The notes: generated by a model not told the origin, from the letters alone. Shown: positions 44,237 to 54,455, counted from the first letter of the stretch. The stretch is 64,000 nucleotides of DNA from Candidatus Saccharicenans sp. (GCA_024653215.1 JANLFU010000002.1:211337-275336), one strand, 5' to 3'. Numbers and translations: made by a program.

Positions 44237-45298
44237 ATGTCTTACTCAAGATTAGAAAACAAGGAAAAAATTATATTAAATCTTACAGTGGCTTCCTACC
44301 TTGAAACGGGGAAACCGGTCAGTTCCGGTCTTCTGGCCCAAAAGTTAAATTTCAGGATATCGCCGGCCACCATCAGGAATGCCATGGCCAGCCTGGAACA
44401 ACAGGGCTATCTATATCAGCCCCATACCTCGGCCGGCAGGTTACCGACTGATGAAGGCATAAGGTTTTACGTCAACACTCTTCTGACCGAGACTCTCCGG
44501 GCCACACCCGATGAACTCAGGATTTACCCGGAAGAATTGAACGTAGGCTCGGGCGAACTGGACAGCCTACTGCTACAGGTAAGCCAGATCCTGGCCAGCA
44601 GCTCAGATAACCTGGCCTTTGTCATCTCTCCCCATATCTCGCGGGTGGCCTTCGACCAGGTGAGGTTTGTTAAACTCAAAGATAACCGGGTGATGATTGT
44701 GCTGCTCTCAACCTTCAACCTGGTCCAGACCGAGATATTCGAGACCCAGACCCTGTTCACCCAGGCCGAACTGGACCGGGCGGCCCAGTACCTCAACCAG
44801 AATTTCCGCGGCAAGAGCCTGTCCCACGTCCGTGATTACCTGTTCCGGGAGTTACCCCGGCTAAAGATGAGATACGAGGACCTGGTGGAAAAGCTCATCG
44901 CCCTGTTGCGAAGCTCTCCCGCTCTGGAAAAAGAGGAGGGAAAGATCTTTCTCCAGGGAACGGCCCGGCTGCTGGACAAGGCCGAGCTGTTCGATTTTAA
45001 CAAGCTCAAGTCCCTCTTCCAGAATTTCGAGGAGAAGGCCAACCTGGCCCGTCTGCTGTCGGACCTGATCAGCCTGGAAAGAGTCAAAGTCATCATAGGC
45101 TCGGAGTTGCGACTTCCGGAGATTGCCGACTGTTCCCTGATTCTGTCGCATTACGGCTACCGCAACCAGGTCCTGGGCTCGCTGGGTATCATCGGTCCCA
45201 AGAGGCTGCCTTACGACAGGATAATTCCCCTGGTAGATAACGTGGCCAGGAGGCTGACCAGGACCATCACCATACTGGAAAAAGGAGTGGAGCTATGA
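44237..45298 (+). CDS. hrcA: Heat-inducible transcription repressor HrcA
   Basis: This 353-residue repressor normally binds CIRCE in front of heat-shock genes and is kept active by GroEL. It has an N-terminal winged helix (SPATIRNAMASLEQQGYL, PHTSAGRLPTDEGIRFYV), a GAF-like dimerisation and inserted domain, and C-terminal LGSLGIIGPKRLPYDR. All are typical. It heads the grpE-dnaK-dnaJ operon; its stop overlaps the grpE start by 4 nt (ATGA). No obvious CIRCE box is found upstream, so its operators may differ or lie elsewhere. Confidence 0.95.
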   Translation: MSYSRLENKEKIILNLTVASYLETGKPVSSGLLAQKLNFRISPATIRNAMASLEQQGYLYQPHTSAGRLPTDEGIRFYVNTLLTETLRATPDELRIYPEELNVGSGELDSLLLQVSQILASSSDNLAFVISPHISRVAFDQVRFVKLKDNRVMIVLLSTFNLVQTEIFETQTLFTQAELDRAAQYLNQNFRGKSLSHVRDYLFRELPRLKMRYEDLVEKLIALLRSSPALEKEEGKIFLQGTARLLDKAELFDFNKLKSLFQNFEEKANLARLLSDLISLERVKVIIGSELRLPEIADCSLILSHYGYRNQVLGSLGIIGPKRLPYDRIIPLVDNVARRLTRTITILEKGVEL

Positions 45299-46020
45299 GC
45301 GGCAAAAAAACGGAAAGCAGCCAGCCAGTCGACCAGAACAAGAAAGAAAGGTCGGATGAAAAAACAGAATTGAAAGTCAAGAACGGAGCTCCGACTGACG
45401 GGGCCGGTTTTAAGGTCAGCGAGCAGGAGGAGATAGAGTACCTGCAGGAAGAAAGGGAAGGGCAGGAAGCGCTATGCGCTACCGACCGGGAGCCCGGGGA
45501 AGACCAGCCAGAGCTTAAAGAAACCATAAATAAACTTCAGGCCGAGCTGGAAAGAAAGGACCGGGAGATAAGCGAGCTGAAGAAAGCCGTGGAGGAGTTA
45601 AAGGATAAGTTTCTGCGCTCGGTGGCTGAACTTGACAACATCAGAAAAAGAACTGAAAGAGAAAAAGAAGAGTTCTTTCAGTATGCCCTGAGCGACCTGC
45701 TGCGGGACATCCTGCCGATACTCGACAACTTTGAACGGGCCCTTAAGACTTCAGAAGAAGAAGTTGACGGCAAGACTTTCCGGGAAGGGGTGGAACTGAT
45801 TTACCGGATGCTGCTCAACCTGGTAAAAAAGCACGGGGTCAGGCCGATCGAGCTCGAAGACAACAAGTTCGACCCCAGCCTGCACCATGCCCTGGTTTCT
45901 GAAGAATCGGCCGAGGTCAGCGAGCCGGAAATAAAAGAAGAATTACAGAAAGGCTACCTGCTTCACAATAGACTTCTGCGGCCGACTATGGTAAAAGTTA
46001 TCATTCCAAAGAAGAACTGA
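45295..46020 (+). CDS. grpE: Nucleotide exchange factor GrpE
   Basis: This 241-residue DnaK co-chaperone releases ADP from Hsp70. After an acidic, charged N-terminal region of about 75 residues comes a long coiled coil (about 77-130, with LQAELERKDREISELKKAVE). The conserved RKRTEREKEEFFQ and FDPSLHHAL segments and the C-terminal beta-wing end it. The length is normal to slightly long because of the N-terminal extension. It overlaps hrcA by 4 nt and precedes dnaK by 2 nt. Confidence 0.95.
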   Translation: MSGKKTESSQPVDQNKKERSDEKTELKVKNGAPTDGAGFKVSEQEEIEYLQEEREGQEALCATDREPGEDQPELKETINKLQAELERKDREISELKKAVEELKDKFLRSVAELDNIRKRTEREKEEFFQYALSDLLRDILPILDNFERALKTSEEEVDGKTFREGVELIYRMLLNLVKKHGVRPIELEDNKFDPSLHHALVSEESAEVSEPEIKEELQKGYLLHNRLLRPTMVKVIIPKKN

Positions 46021-46022
46021 GC

Positions 46023-47609
46023 ATGGCCGAAGTAATCGGGATAGACCTGGGAACCACCTATTCCTGCGTGGCTTATCTCAACGGGCAGCAGCCCGCGGTC
46101 ATTCCCAACCTGGAAGGCAGCAACACCACCCCGTCGGTGGTTTCCTTTACTGACTCCGGACAGCCCCTGGTCGGGTTGCCGGCCCTGCGCCAGGCAGTGA
46201 CCAATCCCGAGAACACGGTCTACTCGGTCAAGAGGTTGATCGGGAAGAAGTACGATTCGCCCGAGATGGCCCAGCTCCGCGACAAGTTTCCTTTCAAGAT
46301 GATTGAAGCTCCGAACGGCGATATCCTGATTGAAGCCGGGGCCAGGGTTTACACTCCCCAGGAAATCTCGGCCCTAGTACTCGGCTACCTGAAAAAGTGT
46401 GCCGAGAACTACCTCGGGACCGAAGTCGAAGAGGCGGTCATCACCGTGCCGGCCTATTTTAACGACCACCAGCGCCAGGCCACCAAGGATGCCGCGGCCA
46501 TCTGTGGTCTCAGGGTGCTGCGCATCATAAACGAGCCAACGGCGGCCAGCCTGGCCTACGGTTTCAACACCAGGAAAAACGGGAAGCTGGCGGTTTATGA
46601 CCTGGGCGGGGGTACCTTCGACATCACCGTCCTGGAAATTCAGGACGGCATCTTCCATGTGCTAGCCACTAGCGGCGATACCTTCCTGGGAGGAGATGAC
46701 TTTGACAACAGGCTGATTGCCTGGCTTCTGGACGAGTTCCGGAAGGAACACGGGATTGACCTCAGCCAGGATCGGTTTGCCCTGCAGAGAATAAAAGAAG
46801 CCGCGGAAAAGGCCAAGAGGGAGCTGTCCTTCACCCCCGAAACTGAAATCAACCTTCCCTTTATCTGCAACACCGACCGCGGTTCGCTCCACATCCAGAA
46901 GAAAATCAACCGCAGCTTTTTTGAAAACCTGACCGTGGACCTGGTGGAACGGACCCTGGTCATCTGCGAGCAGGCCCTGAAGGATGCCGGCCTGGATATT
47001 TCCAGGATTGATGAGGTCATCCTGGTTGGCGGCCAGACCAGGATGCCGCTGGTCAGGCAGATGGTGGCCGATTACTTCAAAAGACAGCCGGCTGCCCGCA
47101 TCAATCCCGATGAAATTGTGGCCATGGGAGCAGCCCTCCAGGCCAGCATAATAAAAGGGCAGGGACGGGAGCTGGTCCTGTTGCTGGATGTCACCCCCTT
47201 TTCCCTGGGCATTGAAACAGAAAACGGGATGTACCAGAAGATCATCGAAAGAAATACCACCATCCCGGCCCGCAAGACCATGGCCTTTACCACCGTGGAA
47301 AATAACCAGCGGCGGGTCAGGATTCATGTGCTGCAGGGGGAAAGCCCGTTGGCGGCCGATAACAAGTCCCTGGCCACCTTTGACCTGGTGGGTATTGACC
47401 CGGCCCCGGCCGGCGTTCCCCAGATAGACGTAACCTTCGAAATCGATGCCGACGGCATTCTGAGGGTTTCGGCCCGAGATACTGCGACCGGACGCGAACA
47501 GAAAATCGAAGTCAAACCGGCAGCCGGCCTGCTGCCGGAAGAATTGCAGGAGATCATCGAGCGGAGGCAGAAGGAGGTGAAGAGCGGGAATGAAGAAGGA
47601 TTATTATGA
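46023..47609 (+). CDS. dnaK: Hsp70-family chaperone DnaK, lacking the helical lid
   Basis: This 528-residue chaperone has a complete ATPase domain: [50 protein letters not shown] and [13 protein letters not shown]. It has the linker [10 protein letters not shown] and the beta-sandwich substrate-binding part to about residue 505 ([15 protein letters not shown]). Only a short first helix follows ([18 protein letters not shown]). The protein then stops, about 110 residues short of a normal DnaK of about 610-640. The missing part is the alpha-helical lid. dnaJ starts in another frame 20 nt before the stop, so the gene end is real in this sequence. Without a lid, substrate binding would be faster and weaker. 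Confidence 0.93.
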   Translation: MAEVIGIDLGTTYSCVAYLNGQQPAVIPNLEGSNTTPSVVSFTDSGQPLVGLPALRQAVTNPENTVYSVKRLIGKKYDSPEMAQLRDKFPFKMIEAPNGDILIEAGARVYTPQEISALVLGYLKKCAENYLGTEVEEAVITVPAYFNDHQRQATKDAAAICGLRVLRIINEPTAASLAYGFNTRKNGKLAVYDLGGGTFDITVLEIQDGIFHVLATSGDTFLGGDDFDNRLIAWLLDEFRKEHGIDLSQDRFALQRIKEAAEKAKRELSFTPETEINLPFICNTDRGSLHIQKKINRSFFENLTVDLVERTLVICEQALKDAGLDISRIDEVILVGGQTRMPLVRQMVADYFKRQPAARINPDEIVAMGAALQASIIKGQGRELVLLLDVTPFSLGIETENGMYQKIIERNTTIPARKTMAFTTVENNQRRVRIHVLQGESPLAADNKSLATFDLVGIDPAPAGVPQIDVTFEIDADGILRVSARDTATGREQKIEVKPAAGLLPEELQEIIERRQKEVKSGNEEGLL

Positions 47610-48738
47610 AGTCCTCGGAGTATCAAAGCAGGCCTCGGCCGAAGAAATAAAAAAAGCCTATCGCCAGGCGGCCTTAAAGTACCATCCCGACCGCAACCCC
47701 GGCAACAAGGAAGCCGAGGAAAAATTCAAGGAAGCGGCCGAAGCCTACAGCGTCCTGATCGACCCGGAAAAGCGGGCCATCTATGACCGCTACGGTCACC
47801 AGGGGTTGCAGGGCCAGGGCTATGAGGGCTTCCGTGGTTTTGATTCTTCCATCTTCCAGGACTTCGAAGATATCCTCGGCAACTTTTTTGGTTTCAGCTT
47901 TTCGGAGTTTTTCGGCGGCGAACCTGGGCGCCGGCCCCGGGCCCAGCGCGGCCGGGACCTGGCCCTGGAGTTGCAGGTCAGCCTGGAGGAAGTGGCTTCC
48001 GGCACAGAAAAAGAATTGAAAATAACCCGGCATGAGCTCTGCCCGGTATGTAGCGGAAGCCGGTTAAGACCGGGAACAAAAAAATCCGTCTGCCCCGCCT
48101 GCCAGGGTAGGGGGCAACTGCGCTACCAGCAGGGTTTTTTCACCATCACCAGGACCTGTTCTCACTGCGACGGGCTGGGTGAAATAATCGCCACTCCCTG
48201 CGGCGAATGCCAGGGGACGGGCCGGGTGAAGCAGAAGAAACAGCTCAAGGTGAAGATACCGGCCGGAGTTGATGACGGGACCAGGCTGAGAATCTCCGGA
48301 GAAGGTGAAGCCGGGGACCAGGGCCTGCCCCGCGGCGACCTGTATGTCATCATCAGGGTCAGAAAGCATCCGTTCTTTGAAAGAAGGGGGCGGGACCTGT
48401 ACTGCCAGGTGGACCTGAGTTTTTCCCAGGCGGCCCTGGGGGCCAGGGTGGCCATTCCCCTGCTCAACGGCGGCCAGGAAACGTTGAAGGTCCCGGCCGG
48501 AGTGCAGTCGGGCGAGGTCTTCAAGCTACGCGGGGCCGGGTTGAAAGAACTGGGTGGCCACCGCAGCGGTGACCTTTACGTCCAGGTGATGGTGAAAACA
48601 CCGGACAGACTTGACCGGGAGCAGAAAGCCCTGTTCAGCAGGCTGGCCGAACTGCGGGGAGAGAAACTGGACGAAGTGGACCGTTCGGTTCTGGAAAAGT
48701 ACCAGAAACTGGTCGGAAGCGAGGACCGTGACCAGTAA
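47590..48738 (+). CDS. dnaJ: Chaperone DnaJ (type I Hsp40)
   Basis: This 382-residue co-chaperone stimulates the DnaK ATPase. It has a J-domain with HPD ([12 protein letters not shown]), a Gly/Phe-rich region ([20 protein letters not shown]), and four zinc-binding repeats. Three repeats are regular CxxCxGxG; the first, [12 protein letters not shown], has Ser and Arg in place of Gly and so is slightly irregular. The C-terminal substrate domains are complete. It overlaps dnaK by 20 nt, suggesting translational coupling, and its end overlaps rsmE by 11 nt. Confidence 0.95.
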   Translation: MKKDYYEVLGVSKQASAEEIKKAYRQAALKYHPDRNPGNKEAEEKFKEAAEAYSVLIDPEKRAIYDRYGHQGLQGQGYEGFRGFDSSIFQDFEDILGNFFGFSFSEFFGGEPGRRPRAQRGRDLALELQVSLEEVASGTEKELKITRHELCPVCSGSRLRPGTKKSVCPACQGRGQLRYQQGFFTITRTCSHCDGLGEIIATPCGECQGTGRVKQKKQLKVKIPAGVDDGTRLRISGEGEAGDQGLPRGDLYVIIRVRKHPFFERRGRDLYCQVDLSFSQAALGARVAIPLLNGGQETLKVPAGVQSGEVFKLRGAGLKELGGHRSGDLYVQVMVKTPDRLDREQKALFSRLAELRGEKLDEVDRSVLEKYQKLVGSEDRDQ

Positions 48739-49450
48739 CCAGTTTTTCATCAGAGACTGGCCGGGGGATGTGGCCCGGTTCTGCCTGGAAGGCCAGGAGC
48801 ATCACCACCTGTCCCGGGTGGCCAGGGTAAAACCGGGAAATCTGGTCTGGTTGACCGATGGGCGGGGTCGAAGGCTTCTGGCCGAAGTGGAATCCATAGA
48901 AGAAGGGAGAACCTGGCTACGACCACTGAAGACGGTAGAGGAGGCGATCAAAACCCGGGTCATCCTGGGACTGGGGCTGACCAGGCCGGCAGTCTTTGAG
49001 TTCATAGTCCAGAAAGCCACCGAGCTGGGAGTTTCGGAAATTCAGCCTTTGTTGACCCGAAGGTCGCAACCGCTGCCACCCGACCGGCTGGAGAAAAAGA
49101 TTCAGCGCTGGGAGAAGATTGCCAGGGAAGCCCTCAAGCAATGCAAGGGCGGCAGCCTGCCGCGCCTCGGGCTGCCGCTCAAACTGGAACAGGCTGCCTC
49201 TCGAGAAGTGAACGGTTCGAAATTTTACCTGTCCGAGGACAGTCCACGGTATTTTCGTGATATACTTATGACGGATCGGGTCGAGGAGGTATATCTTCTG
49301 GCCGGACCGGAAGGCGGCTGGGCTGAAGAAGAAGTGGAACTGATGGATAGGTCTGGATTTCAGGGACTGTCGCTGGGCAGCCGGATTCTGAAGACTGAAA
49401 CGGCTGTTATTTCAGCCCTTAGCCTGATTTCTCATTTCTGGAACTGGTGA
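48728..49450 (+). CDS. rsmE: 16S rRNA (uracil-1498-N3)-methyltransferase
   Basis: This 240-residue SPOUT-fold methyltransferase modifies U1498 of 16S rRNA. An N-terminal PUA-like part contains [14 protein letters not shown]. The knot includes [17 protein letters not shown] and the AdoMet-binding [12 protein letters not shown], then [18 protein letters not shown] chose GTG 48728, which overlaps the end of dnaJ by 11 nt and gives the usual length. The same frame extends upstream within dnaJ but without family similarity. It is common for rsmE to follow dnaJ. The next kinase gene starts one base after its stop. Confidence 0.94.
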   Translation: MTSNQFFIRDWPGDVARFCLEGQEHHHLSRVARVKPGNLVWLTDGRGRRLLAEVESIEEGRTWLRPLKTVEEAIKTRVILGLGLTRPAVFEFIVQKATELGVSEIQPLLTRRSQPLPPDRLEKKIQRWEKIAREALKQCKGGSLPRLGLPLKLEQAASREVNGSKFYLSEDSPRYFRDILMTDRVEEVYLLAGPEGGWAEEEVELMDRSGFQGLSLGSRILKTETAVISALSLISHFWNW

Positions 49451-49451
49451 C

Positions 49452-50390
49452 ATGTTTCTTCAGGGACAGAAGGTAGGCAAGTACGAGATTCTCAGGTCGC
49501 TGGGCAGCGGCGGCTTTGGCTCGGTTTACCTGGCCAGGGACACCTGGCTGGATATCAAGGTGGCCATCAAGGTACCGCACAAGCAGTCGCAGGAACTCTA
49601 CAAGCTGCTCAAGGAGCCACGGCTGCAGGCCGCCCTCAACCATCCCAACATCGTCCGGGTGCTGGCCGCCGAAAAAGAAAAAGATGTCTTCTTCATGGTC
49701 ATGGAATACGTCAGGGGAAAATCCCTGGAGAAGATCCTGGAAAAGGAAAAAATACTGGAGGCCGAGCGGGCCGTGGACATTATCAAGCAGATTGCCTACG
49801 GCGTGGACCATGCCCACAAAAATAAGATTATCCACCGCGACCTGAGGCCTTCCAACATTCTCATCTCGGAGGAGGGTACGGTCAAAATCACCGACTTCGG
49901 GACCTCGGCCTGGCTTAATTCCACCCAGTACGCCTCGACCAGGATAGGCTCGCCTCCCTACATGGCGCCGGAACAGTTCCTGGGTAAAGCTTCCTACAGC
50001 TCGGACATCTATTCCATAGGCTGCATCTTCTACGAAATGATCGTCGGCCGGCCGCCGATTTTCGACCCCGACCCCTTCAAGATCCTGGAGAAGGCCCAGC
50101 AGGGAAAGATCACTCCGCCCAGGCTAAAAAACATGAAGGTGCCCAAGGAGGTCGACCTCCTGATCATGCGCTGCCTGGCACCAAAAGTTGAAGATCGGGT
50201 GCAGAGCGCTTCGGAAATAATAAGAGAACTCTCCCGTATTAAAGGCAAGGAAGAAAAGACGACCGAGCTGGATGACATCTTTGCCAGGATCAAGGCCCGG
50301 GAACAGAGACGGTCTGACCTGTGCTGGAACTGCCGCCGCCCGCTGCCCTTAAAGACCAGGGTCTGCCCCTACTGCGGGGAAAATGTCTGA
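49452..50390 (+). CDS. Serine/threonine protein kinase with C-terminal zinc ribbon
   Basis: This 312-residue soluble kinase has the Hanks-type motifs: LGSGGFGSVYLAR (P-loop), VAIKVP (ATP Lys), IIHRDLRPSNILI (catalytic loop with Arg where most Ser/Thr kinases have Lys), TDFGTSAWL (Mg2+ loop) and GSPPYMAPEQF (activation segment). After about 265 residues comes a charged linker and a zinc ribbon with CWNC and CPYC pairs. There is no transmembrane segment or PASTA domain. It starts 1 nt after the rsmE stop, so it belongs to the chaperone operon. Targets are unknown. Confidence 0.9.
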   Translation: MFLQGQKVGKYEILRSLGSGGFGSVYLARDTWLDIKVAIKVPHKQSQELYKLLKEPRLQAALNHPNIVRVLAAEKEKDVFFMVMEYVRGKSLEKILEKEKILEAERAVDIIKQIAYGVDHAHKNKIIHRDLRPSNILISEEGTVKITDFGTSAWLNSTQYASTRIGSPPYMAPEQFLGKASYSSDIYSIGCIFYEMIVGRPPIFDPDPFKILEKAQQGKITPPRLKNMKVPKEVDLLIMRCLAPKVEDRVQSASEIIRELSRIKGKEEKTTELDDIFARIKAREQRRSDLCWNCRRPLPLKTRVCPYCGENV

Positions 50391-50424
50391 GGCCGGGGCC
50401 CAAAAAAACCGGGGCTTCTTAAAA

Positions 50425-50453
50425 TTGACATTAACCGGCAGTTGTTTTACTAT
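50425..50453 (+). promoter_or_regulatory. Sigma-70-like promoter for the PilT-like gene
   Basis: TTGACA (50425-50430, perfect) and TACTAT (50448-50453, 4 of 6) are separated by 17 bp. Transcription would begin near 50460, leaving a leader of about 150 nt before ATG 50611. Confidence 0.55.
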
Positions 50454-50610
50454 AAAACCAATTTGAGTTTTAGGCCGGGCAGGGAGACGCCAGGAAAGAT
50501 GAGCTGTTCGGAAAGAATAATCCCCGGAGATGAAAAAAATATTTTTCTGCCGGAGAGAATTTCCGGCGGTCTAATTATATTCATAGGTATCGAAAACCAG
50601 GGAGGGTTTG

Positions 50611-51765
50611 ATGATTATCGATGATCTCTTAAAAATTGCCATCGAAAGGGATGCTTCGGACCTTCATCTTAAAGCCGGTAATCACCCCATGATCAGGGTC
50701 CATGGAACCTTGATTCCGCTGGTTGGCTTTCCCCGGTTGACGGGAGAGGATACGACCGACCTGGCCAACCAGATAATGAGCGATTACCAGCGCAAAAAAC
50801 TAAAGGAAGACTTTGACGTGGACCTGGCCTACAGCCTGTCGGGTTTTGGCCGGTTCAGGGGCAACATATACTACCAGCGGGGCACCCTGGCCATTTCCCT
50901 TAGAATTATACCCCTGGAAGTGAAGACAATCAGGGAACTGTTGCTGCCCGAGGTTCTGGAAAAAATTGCCTTTTATCCCCGCGGGCTGGTCCTGGTGACC
51001 GGAACCACCGGAAGCGGTAAGACCACCACCCTGGCCGCCATGATTGATTACATCAATACCTATCGCCGGGAAAACATCATCACCGTCGAAGACCCCATCG
51101 AATACCTGCACAAGGATAAGAAGAGCACCATCAGCCAGAGGGAAGTGGGCATGGACGTCCTGAGCTTTTCCCGGGGGCTGAGAGCCTGCCTTCGTGAAGA
51201 CCCCGACGTCATCCTGGTGGGCGAAATGAGAGACCTGGAAACCATCGAGACCGCCCTGCTGGCGGCCGAAACCGGTCACCTGGTTCTGAGCACCCTGCAT
51301 ACCCTGGATGCCCCGGAAACCATCAACCGTATCATCGCCACCTTCCCGCCGCATCACCAGAGGCAGGTCAGGCTGCAGCTGGCCAGCGTGCTCAAGGCGG
51401 TCATCTCCATGCGCCTGGTGCCCAGGATGGACGAACAGGGCCGGGTGCCGGCGGTGGAGGTCATGATTTCCACTCCCTTCATCCAGGAGTGCATTGCCGA
51501 CCGCGACAAGACCGGCCTCATCCGCGATGCCATTGCCACCGGTGTTTCCCAGTATGGAATGCAGACTTTTGACCAGTCAATATATCAGCTATACAGAGAT
51601 GGATACATTTCTTTCGAGCAGGGCATCAAGTACTCTTCCAATCCTGATGCCTTCAAGCTGAGGGTTATGGGGGTCCAGTCTACCCTGGACATCGCGCTCG
51701 AACAGATGGAAAAAGAAATGGTCAAGGTGGAGAGAGTCGAAGGAGGGCACGAAGAGGAAAGTTAG
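50611..51765 (+). CDS. PilT/PilU-type pilus retraction ATPase
   Basis: This 384-residue hexameric ATPase would drive type IV pilus retraction. It has ASDLHLKAGNHPMIRVHG at the N-terminus, Walker A GTTGSGKTTT, the Asp box ITVEDPIEYLHKDKKS, Walker B DPDVILVGEMRD and the His box TGHLVLSTLHTLDA. The AIRNLIRE region of PilT is replaced by PFIQECIADRDK, so it is nearer PilU or a divergent PilT. ATG 50611 is chosen; GGAGGG is 4 nt upstream. No other pilus gene is in the window. alaS follows after 6 nt. Confidence 0.9.
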   Translation: MIIDDLLKIAIERDASDLHLKAGNHPMIRVHGTLIPLVGFPRLTGEDTTDLANQIMSDYQRKKLKEDFDVDLAYSLSGFGRFRGNIYYQRGTLAISLRIIPLEVKTIRELLLPEVLEKIAFYPRGLVLVTGTTGSGKTTTLAAMIDYINTYRRENIITVEDPIEYLHKDKKSTISQREVGMDVLSFSRGLRACLREDPDVILVGEMRDLETIETALLAAETGHLVLSTLHTLDAPETINRIIATFPPHHQRQVRLQLASVLKAVISMRLVPRMDEQGRVPAVEVMISTPFIQECIADRDKTGLIRDAIATGVSQYGMQTFDQSIYQLYRDGYISFEQGIKYSSNPDAFKLRVMGVQSTLDIALEQMEKEMVKVERVEGGHEEES

Positions 51766-51771
51766 AGGATG

Positions 51772-54408
51772 ATGAAAGCAAATGAGATCAGGACTGCCTT
51801 TCTGGAATTCTTCGAGAAGAAAGGTCACCGGGTAGTTCCGAGTTCACCCCTTATTCCCAAAGACGACCCCACCCTGCTGTTCACCAATGCCGGGATGAAC
51901 CAGTTCAAGAACATCTTTCTTGGACTGGAAAAGCGCAGTTACAGCCGGGCGGCCACCGTCCAGAAGTGCCTGCGGGTGAGCGGCAAGCACAACGACCTGG
52001 AACAGGTGGGTCGGACTCCCAAGCATCATACGTTCTTCGAAATGCTGGGAAATTTTTCCTTCGGCGATTATTTCAAGAGGGAAGCCATTGCCTTTGCCTG
52101 GGAACTGGTGACCGAGGTTTATCGCCTGCCGGCCGAGAGACTTTACATAACTGTTTATCAGGATGACGACGAGGCCTTTCGCCTCTGGAACCGGGAAATT
52201 GGCATTCCGGCCGAGAAGATTTTTCGCTTCGGCAAGGAAGACAATTTCTGGGCCATGGGTGAGACCGGGCCCTGCGGTCCCTGTTCCGAGATACATTATG
52301 ACCTGGGGGAAGACATCGACTCCGGTCTACCCCGGGACCTCATCGCCAGCGGCAGCTACCGGTTCGTCGAACTCTGGAACTTGGTTTTCATGGAATTTTT
52401 TCAGGACGAGCGGGGTCAGATGCACCCCCTGCCCAGGCCGTCCATCGACACGGGCATGGGACTGGAAAGGATGGCGGCCGTCCTTCAGGGCCGGAGAAGC
52501 AATTTCGAAACGGACCTGTTTTCCCCTCTGATCCAGGCTATAGTCCAGGAAACCGGCCAGGAATATCCGACCGGCGGTGAAACCGATGTCTGGGTAAGAA
52601 TCATTGCCGACCACATCAGGGCCATAACCTTTCTGATAGGCGACGGAGTGACCCCGGCCAACGAGGGCCGCGGCTATGTCCTGCGGCGGCTGATCCGCCG
52701 GGCTTTCCGACGGGGCAACCTGCTGGGCCTGGATAAACCTTTTCTTTACCGGCTGGCCGGCACGGTGGTGGATATCATGAAGGAGGCCTATCCGGAGCTC
52801 ATGTCCAACCTGCCTTATATCAGCCGGGTCTGCCTGGCCGAAGAGGAACGGTTTATCTATACCCTGAACTCGGGGCTGCGCTATTTTGAGCAATATGCCG
52901 AAGAGACCCTGGCCTCCGGAGGCCGGGTCATTCCCGGCGACAGGGTTTTCAAACTCTATGACACCTTTGGCTTTCCGCTCGACCTCTGCCAGGAACTGGC
53001 CAGGGAAAAGAACCTGGAAGTGGATGAAGCCGGTTTTCAGAAAGAGCTCGAAATTCAGAAGGACAGGGCCCGGCAATCCTGGGAGGGCGAGGCCAGGTTC
53101 AGGGAAAAATCCGTCTACCAGAATTACCAGCATCTGAAAATAGAGCCCGTTTTCTACGACCGGGTGGAAGTGGCCGAGACCGAAGTCCTGGCCATTATCA
53201 AGAACGGACTGGCGGTCGACTCACTGAAAGAGGGCGAGAGCGGGGAGGTCATCCTTTCGGTAACCCCATTCTATGCTGAGGCCGGCGGCCAGGTGGGTGA
53301 TTCGGGCATCCTCAAGAGCTCTCATTTTTCAGGGGTGGTGGAGAATACGTTTGCTCCCATTCCCGGCCTGATTGTTCACCTGGTTAAGGTGCTGGCCGGC
53401 CAGCTTAAGACCGGGCAGGTGGTGGAAGCGGTGGTGGATGCCACCCGGCGAAAGGCCATCAGCCGCAACCATACGGCCACCCATCTTCTCCATGCCGCTC
53501 TGAGGCAGATCCTGGGAGACCACGTCAGGCAATCGGGTTCACTGGTCAGCCACCAGAGGTTCCGATTTGACTTCACGCATTTTGCCGCCCTTAGCGAAGA
53601 AGAGATAGAAAAGGTAGAGCGGCTGGTCAACGAAAAGATACGGGAAAACCTGCCAGTAATGGTGAAGGTTACCACCCTTGAGGAGGGCCTGGCCGAAGGG
53701 GCCATGGCCATCTTTGAAGAAAAATACGGGGAAAAGGTCAGGCTGGTCACTGTGGGGGATTTCAGCAAGGAACTCTGCGGTGGCATCCATGTTCGGCAGA
53801 GCGGGGAGATAGGCTTTTTCAAGATCATCTCTGAATCCAGCGTGGCCGCCGGGCTGCGCCGGATAGAAGCGGTGACCGGAGAGGAAGCCTTTAACTACGT
53901 CGAAGCCCTGGAAAAACAATTGCGGCAGCTGGAAAGGTTATTGAAGGTCAGCCGGAAAGAACTGCTGGCCAGGGCTGAAAAAATACTGGATACCCTGGAA
54001 GAAAGAGAAGAAGAAATAAAAAAACTCAAGCAGAAACTGGTGCAGCAGGCCGGGCAGTCTCCGGAAATGGCGGTCAGGGAGGTCAAGGGAATCAAGCTGG
54101 TAACCCAGAAATTCGAGGGAATAGACATAGAAGCCCTGAGGCAATATGCCGATAGCCTCAAACAGAAAATCGGCTCCGGGGTGGTTGTTCTGACCTCGGC
54201 CGTCGACGGCCGGGTTTTCCTGGTGGTGGCCGTAACCGCCGACCTGACCCCCAAAGTCCAGGCCAATAAGCTGATTAAAGATATTGCCGGCATTATAGGG
54301 GGCGGTGGGGGAGGACGGCCCGATTTTGCCCAGGCCGGCGGGACCAGACCCGAAAACATAGACCGGGCCCTGGAAAAAAGCGTTGACCTGCTGGAAAAGG
54401 TGCTTTAA
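51772..54408 (+). CDS. alaS: Alanyl-tRNA synthetase
   Basis: This 878-residue class II synthetase charges tRNA-Ala. Aminoacylation-domain landmarks include VPSSPLIPKDDPTLLFTNAG, GRTPKHHTFFEMLGNFSFG and DTGMGLERMAAVLQG. The editing domain has the zinc motif NHTATHLLHAAL and a later CGGIHV. A long coiled coil (about 710-760) and the C-Ala domain with GGGGGGRPDFAQAGG end it. ATG 51772 is preferred over ATG 51769, since GAGG directly abuts the latter. It is complete, and an SLT gene follows 47 bp later. Confidence 0.96.
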   Translation: MKANEIRTAFLEFFEKKGHRVVPSSPLIPKDDPTLLFTNAGMNQFKNIFLGLEKRSYSRAATVQKCLRVSGKHNDLEQVGRTPKHHTFFEMLGNFSFGDYFKREAIAFAWELVTEVYRLPAERLYITVYQDDDEAFRLWNREIGIPAEKIFRFGKEDNFWAMGETGPCGPCSEIHYDLGEDIDSGLPRDLIASGSYRFVELWNLVFMEFFQDERGQMHPLPRPSIDTGMGLERMAAVLQGRRSNFETDLFSPLIQAIVQETGQEYPTGGETDVWVRIIADHIRAITFLIGDGVTPANEGRGYVLRRLIRRAFRRGNLLGLDKPFLYRLAGTVVDIMKEAYPELMSNLPYISRVCLAEEERFIYTLNSGLRYFEQYAEETLASGGRVIPGDRVFKLYDTFGFPLDLCQELAREKNLEVDEAGFQKELEIQKDRARQSWEGEARFREKSVYQNYQHLKIEPVFYDRVEVAETEVLAIIKNGLAVDSLKEGESGEVILSVTPFYAEAGGQVGDSGILKSSHFSGVVENTFAPIPGLIVHLVKVLAGQLKTGQVVEAVVDATRRKAISRNHTATHLLHAALRQILGDHVRQSGSLVSHQRFRFDFTHFAALSEEEIEKVERLVNEKIRENLPVMVKVTTLEEGLAEGAMAIFEEKYGEKVRLVTVGDFSKELCGGIHVRQSGEIGFFKIISESSVAAGLRRIEAVTGEEAFNYVEALEKQLRQLERLLKVSRKELLARAEKILDTLEEREEEIKKLKQKLVQQAGQSPEMAVREVKGIKLVTQKFEGIDIEALRQYADSLKQKIGSGVVVLTSAVDGRVFLVVAVTADLTPKVQANKLIKDIAGIIGGGGGGRPDFAQAGGTRPENIDRALEKSVDLLEKVL

Positions 54409-54455
54409 AATCACCCTGAAAGGGGATTGTCAGGGCCGGCCAAAATTCTTAAGAT

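Noticed and set aside
50391..50420. CCGGGGC repeated twice around a run of A, as a terminator for the chaperone operon
   Set aside because: The two copies are direct, not inverted, so they cannot form a stem.
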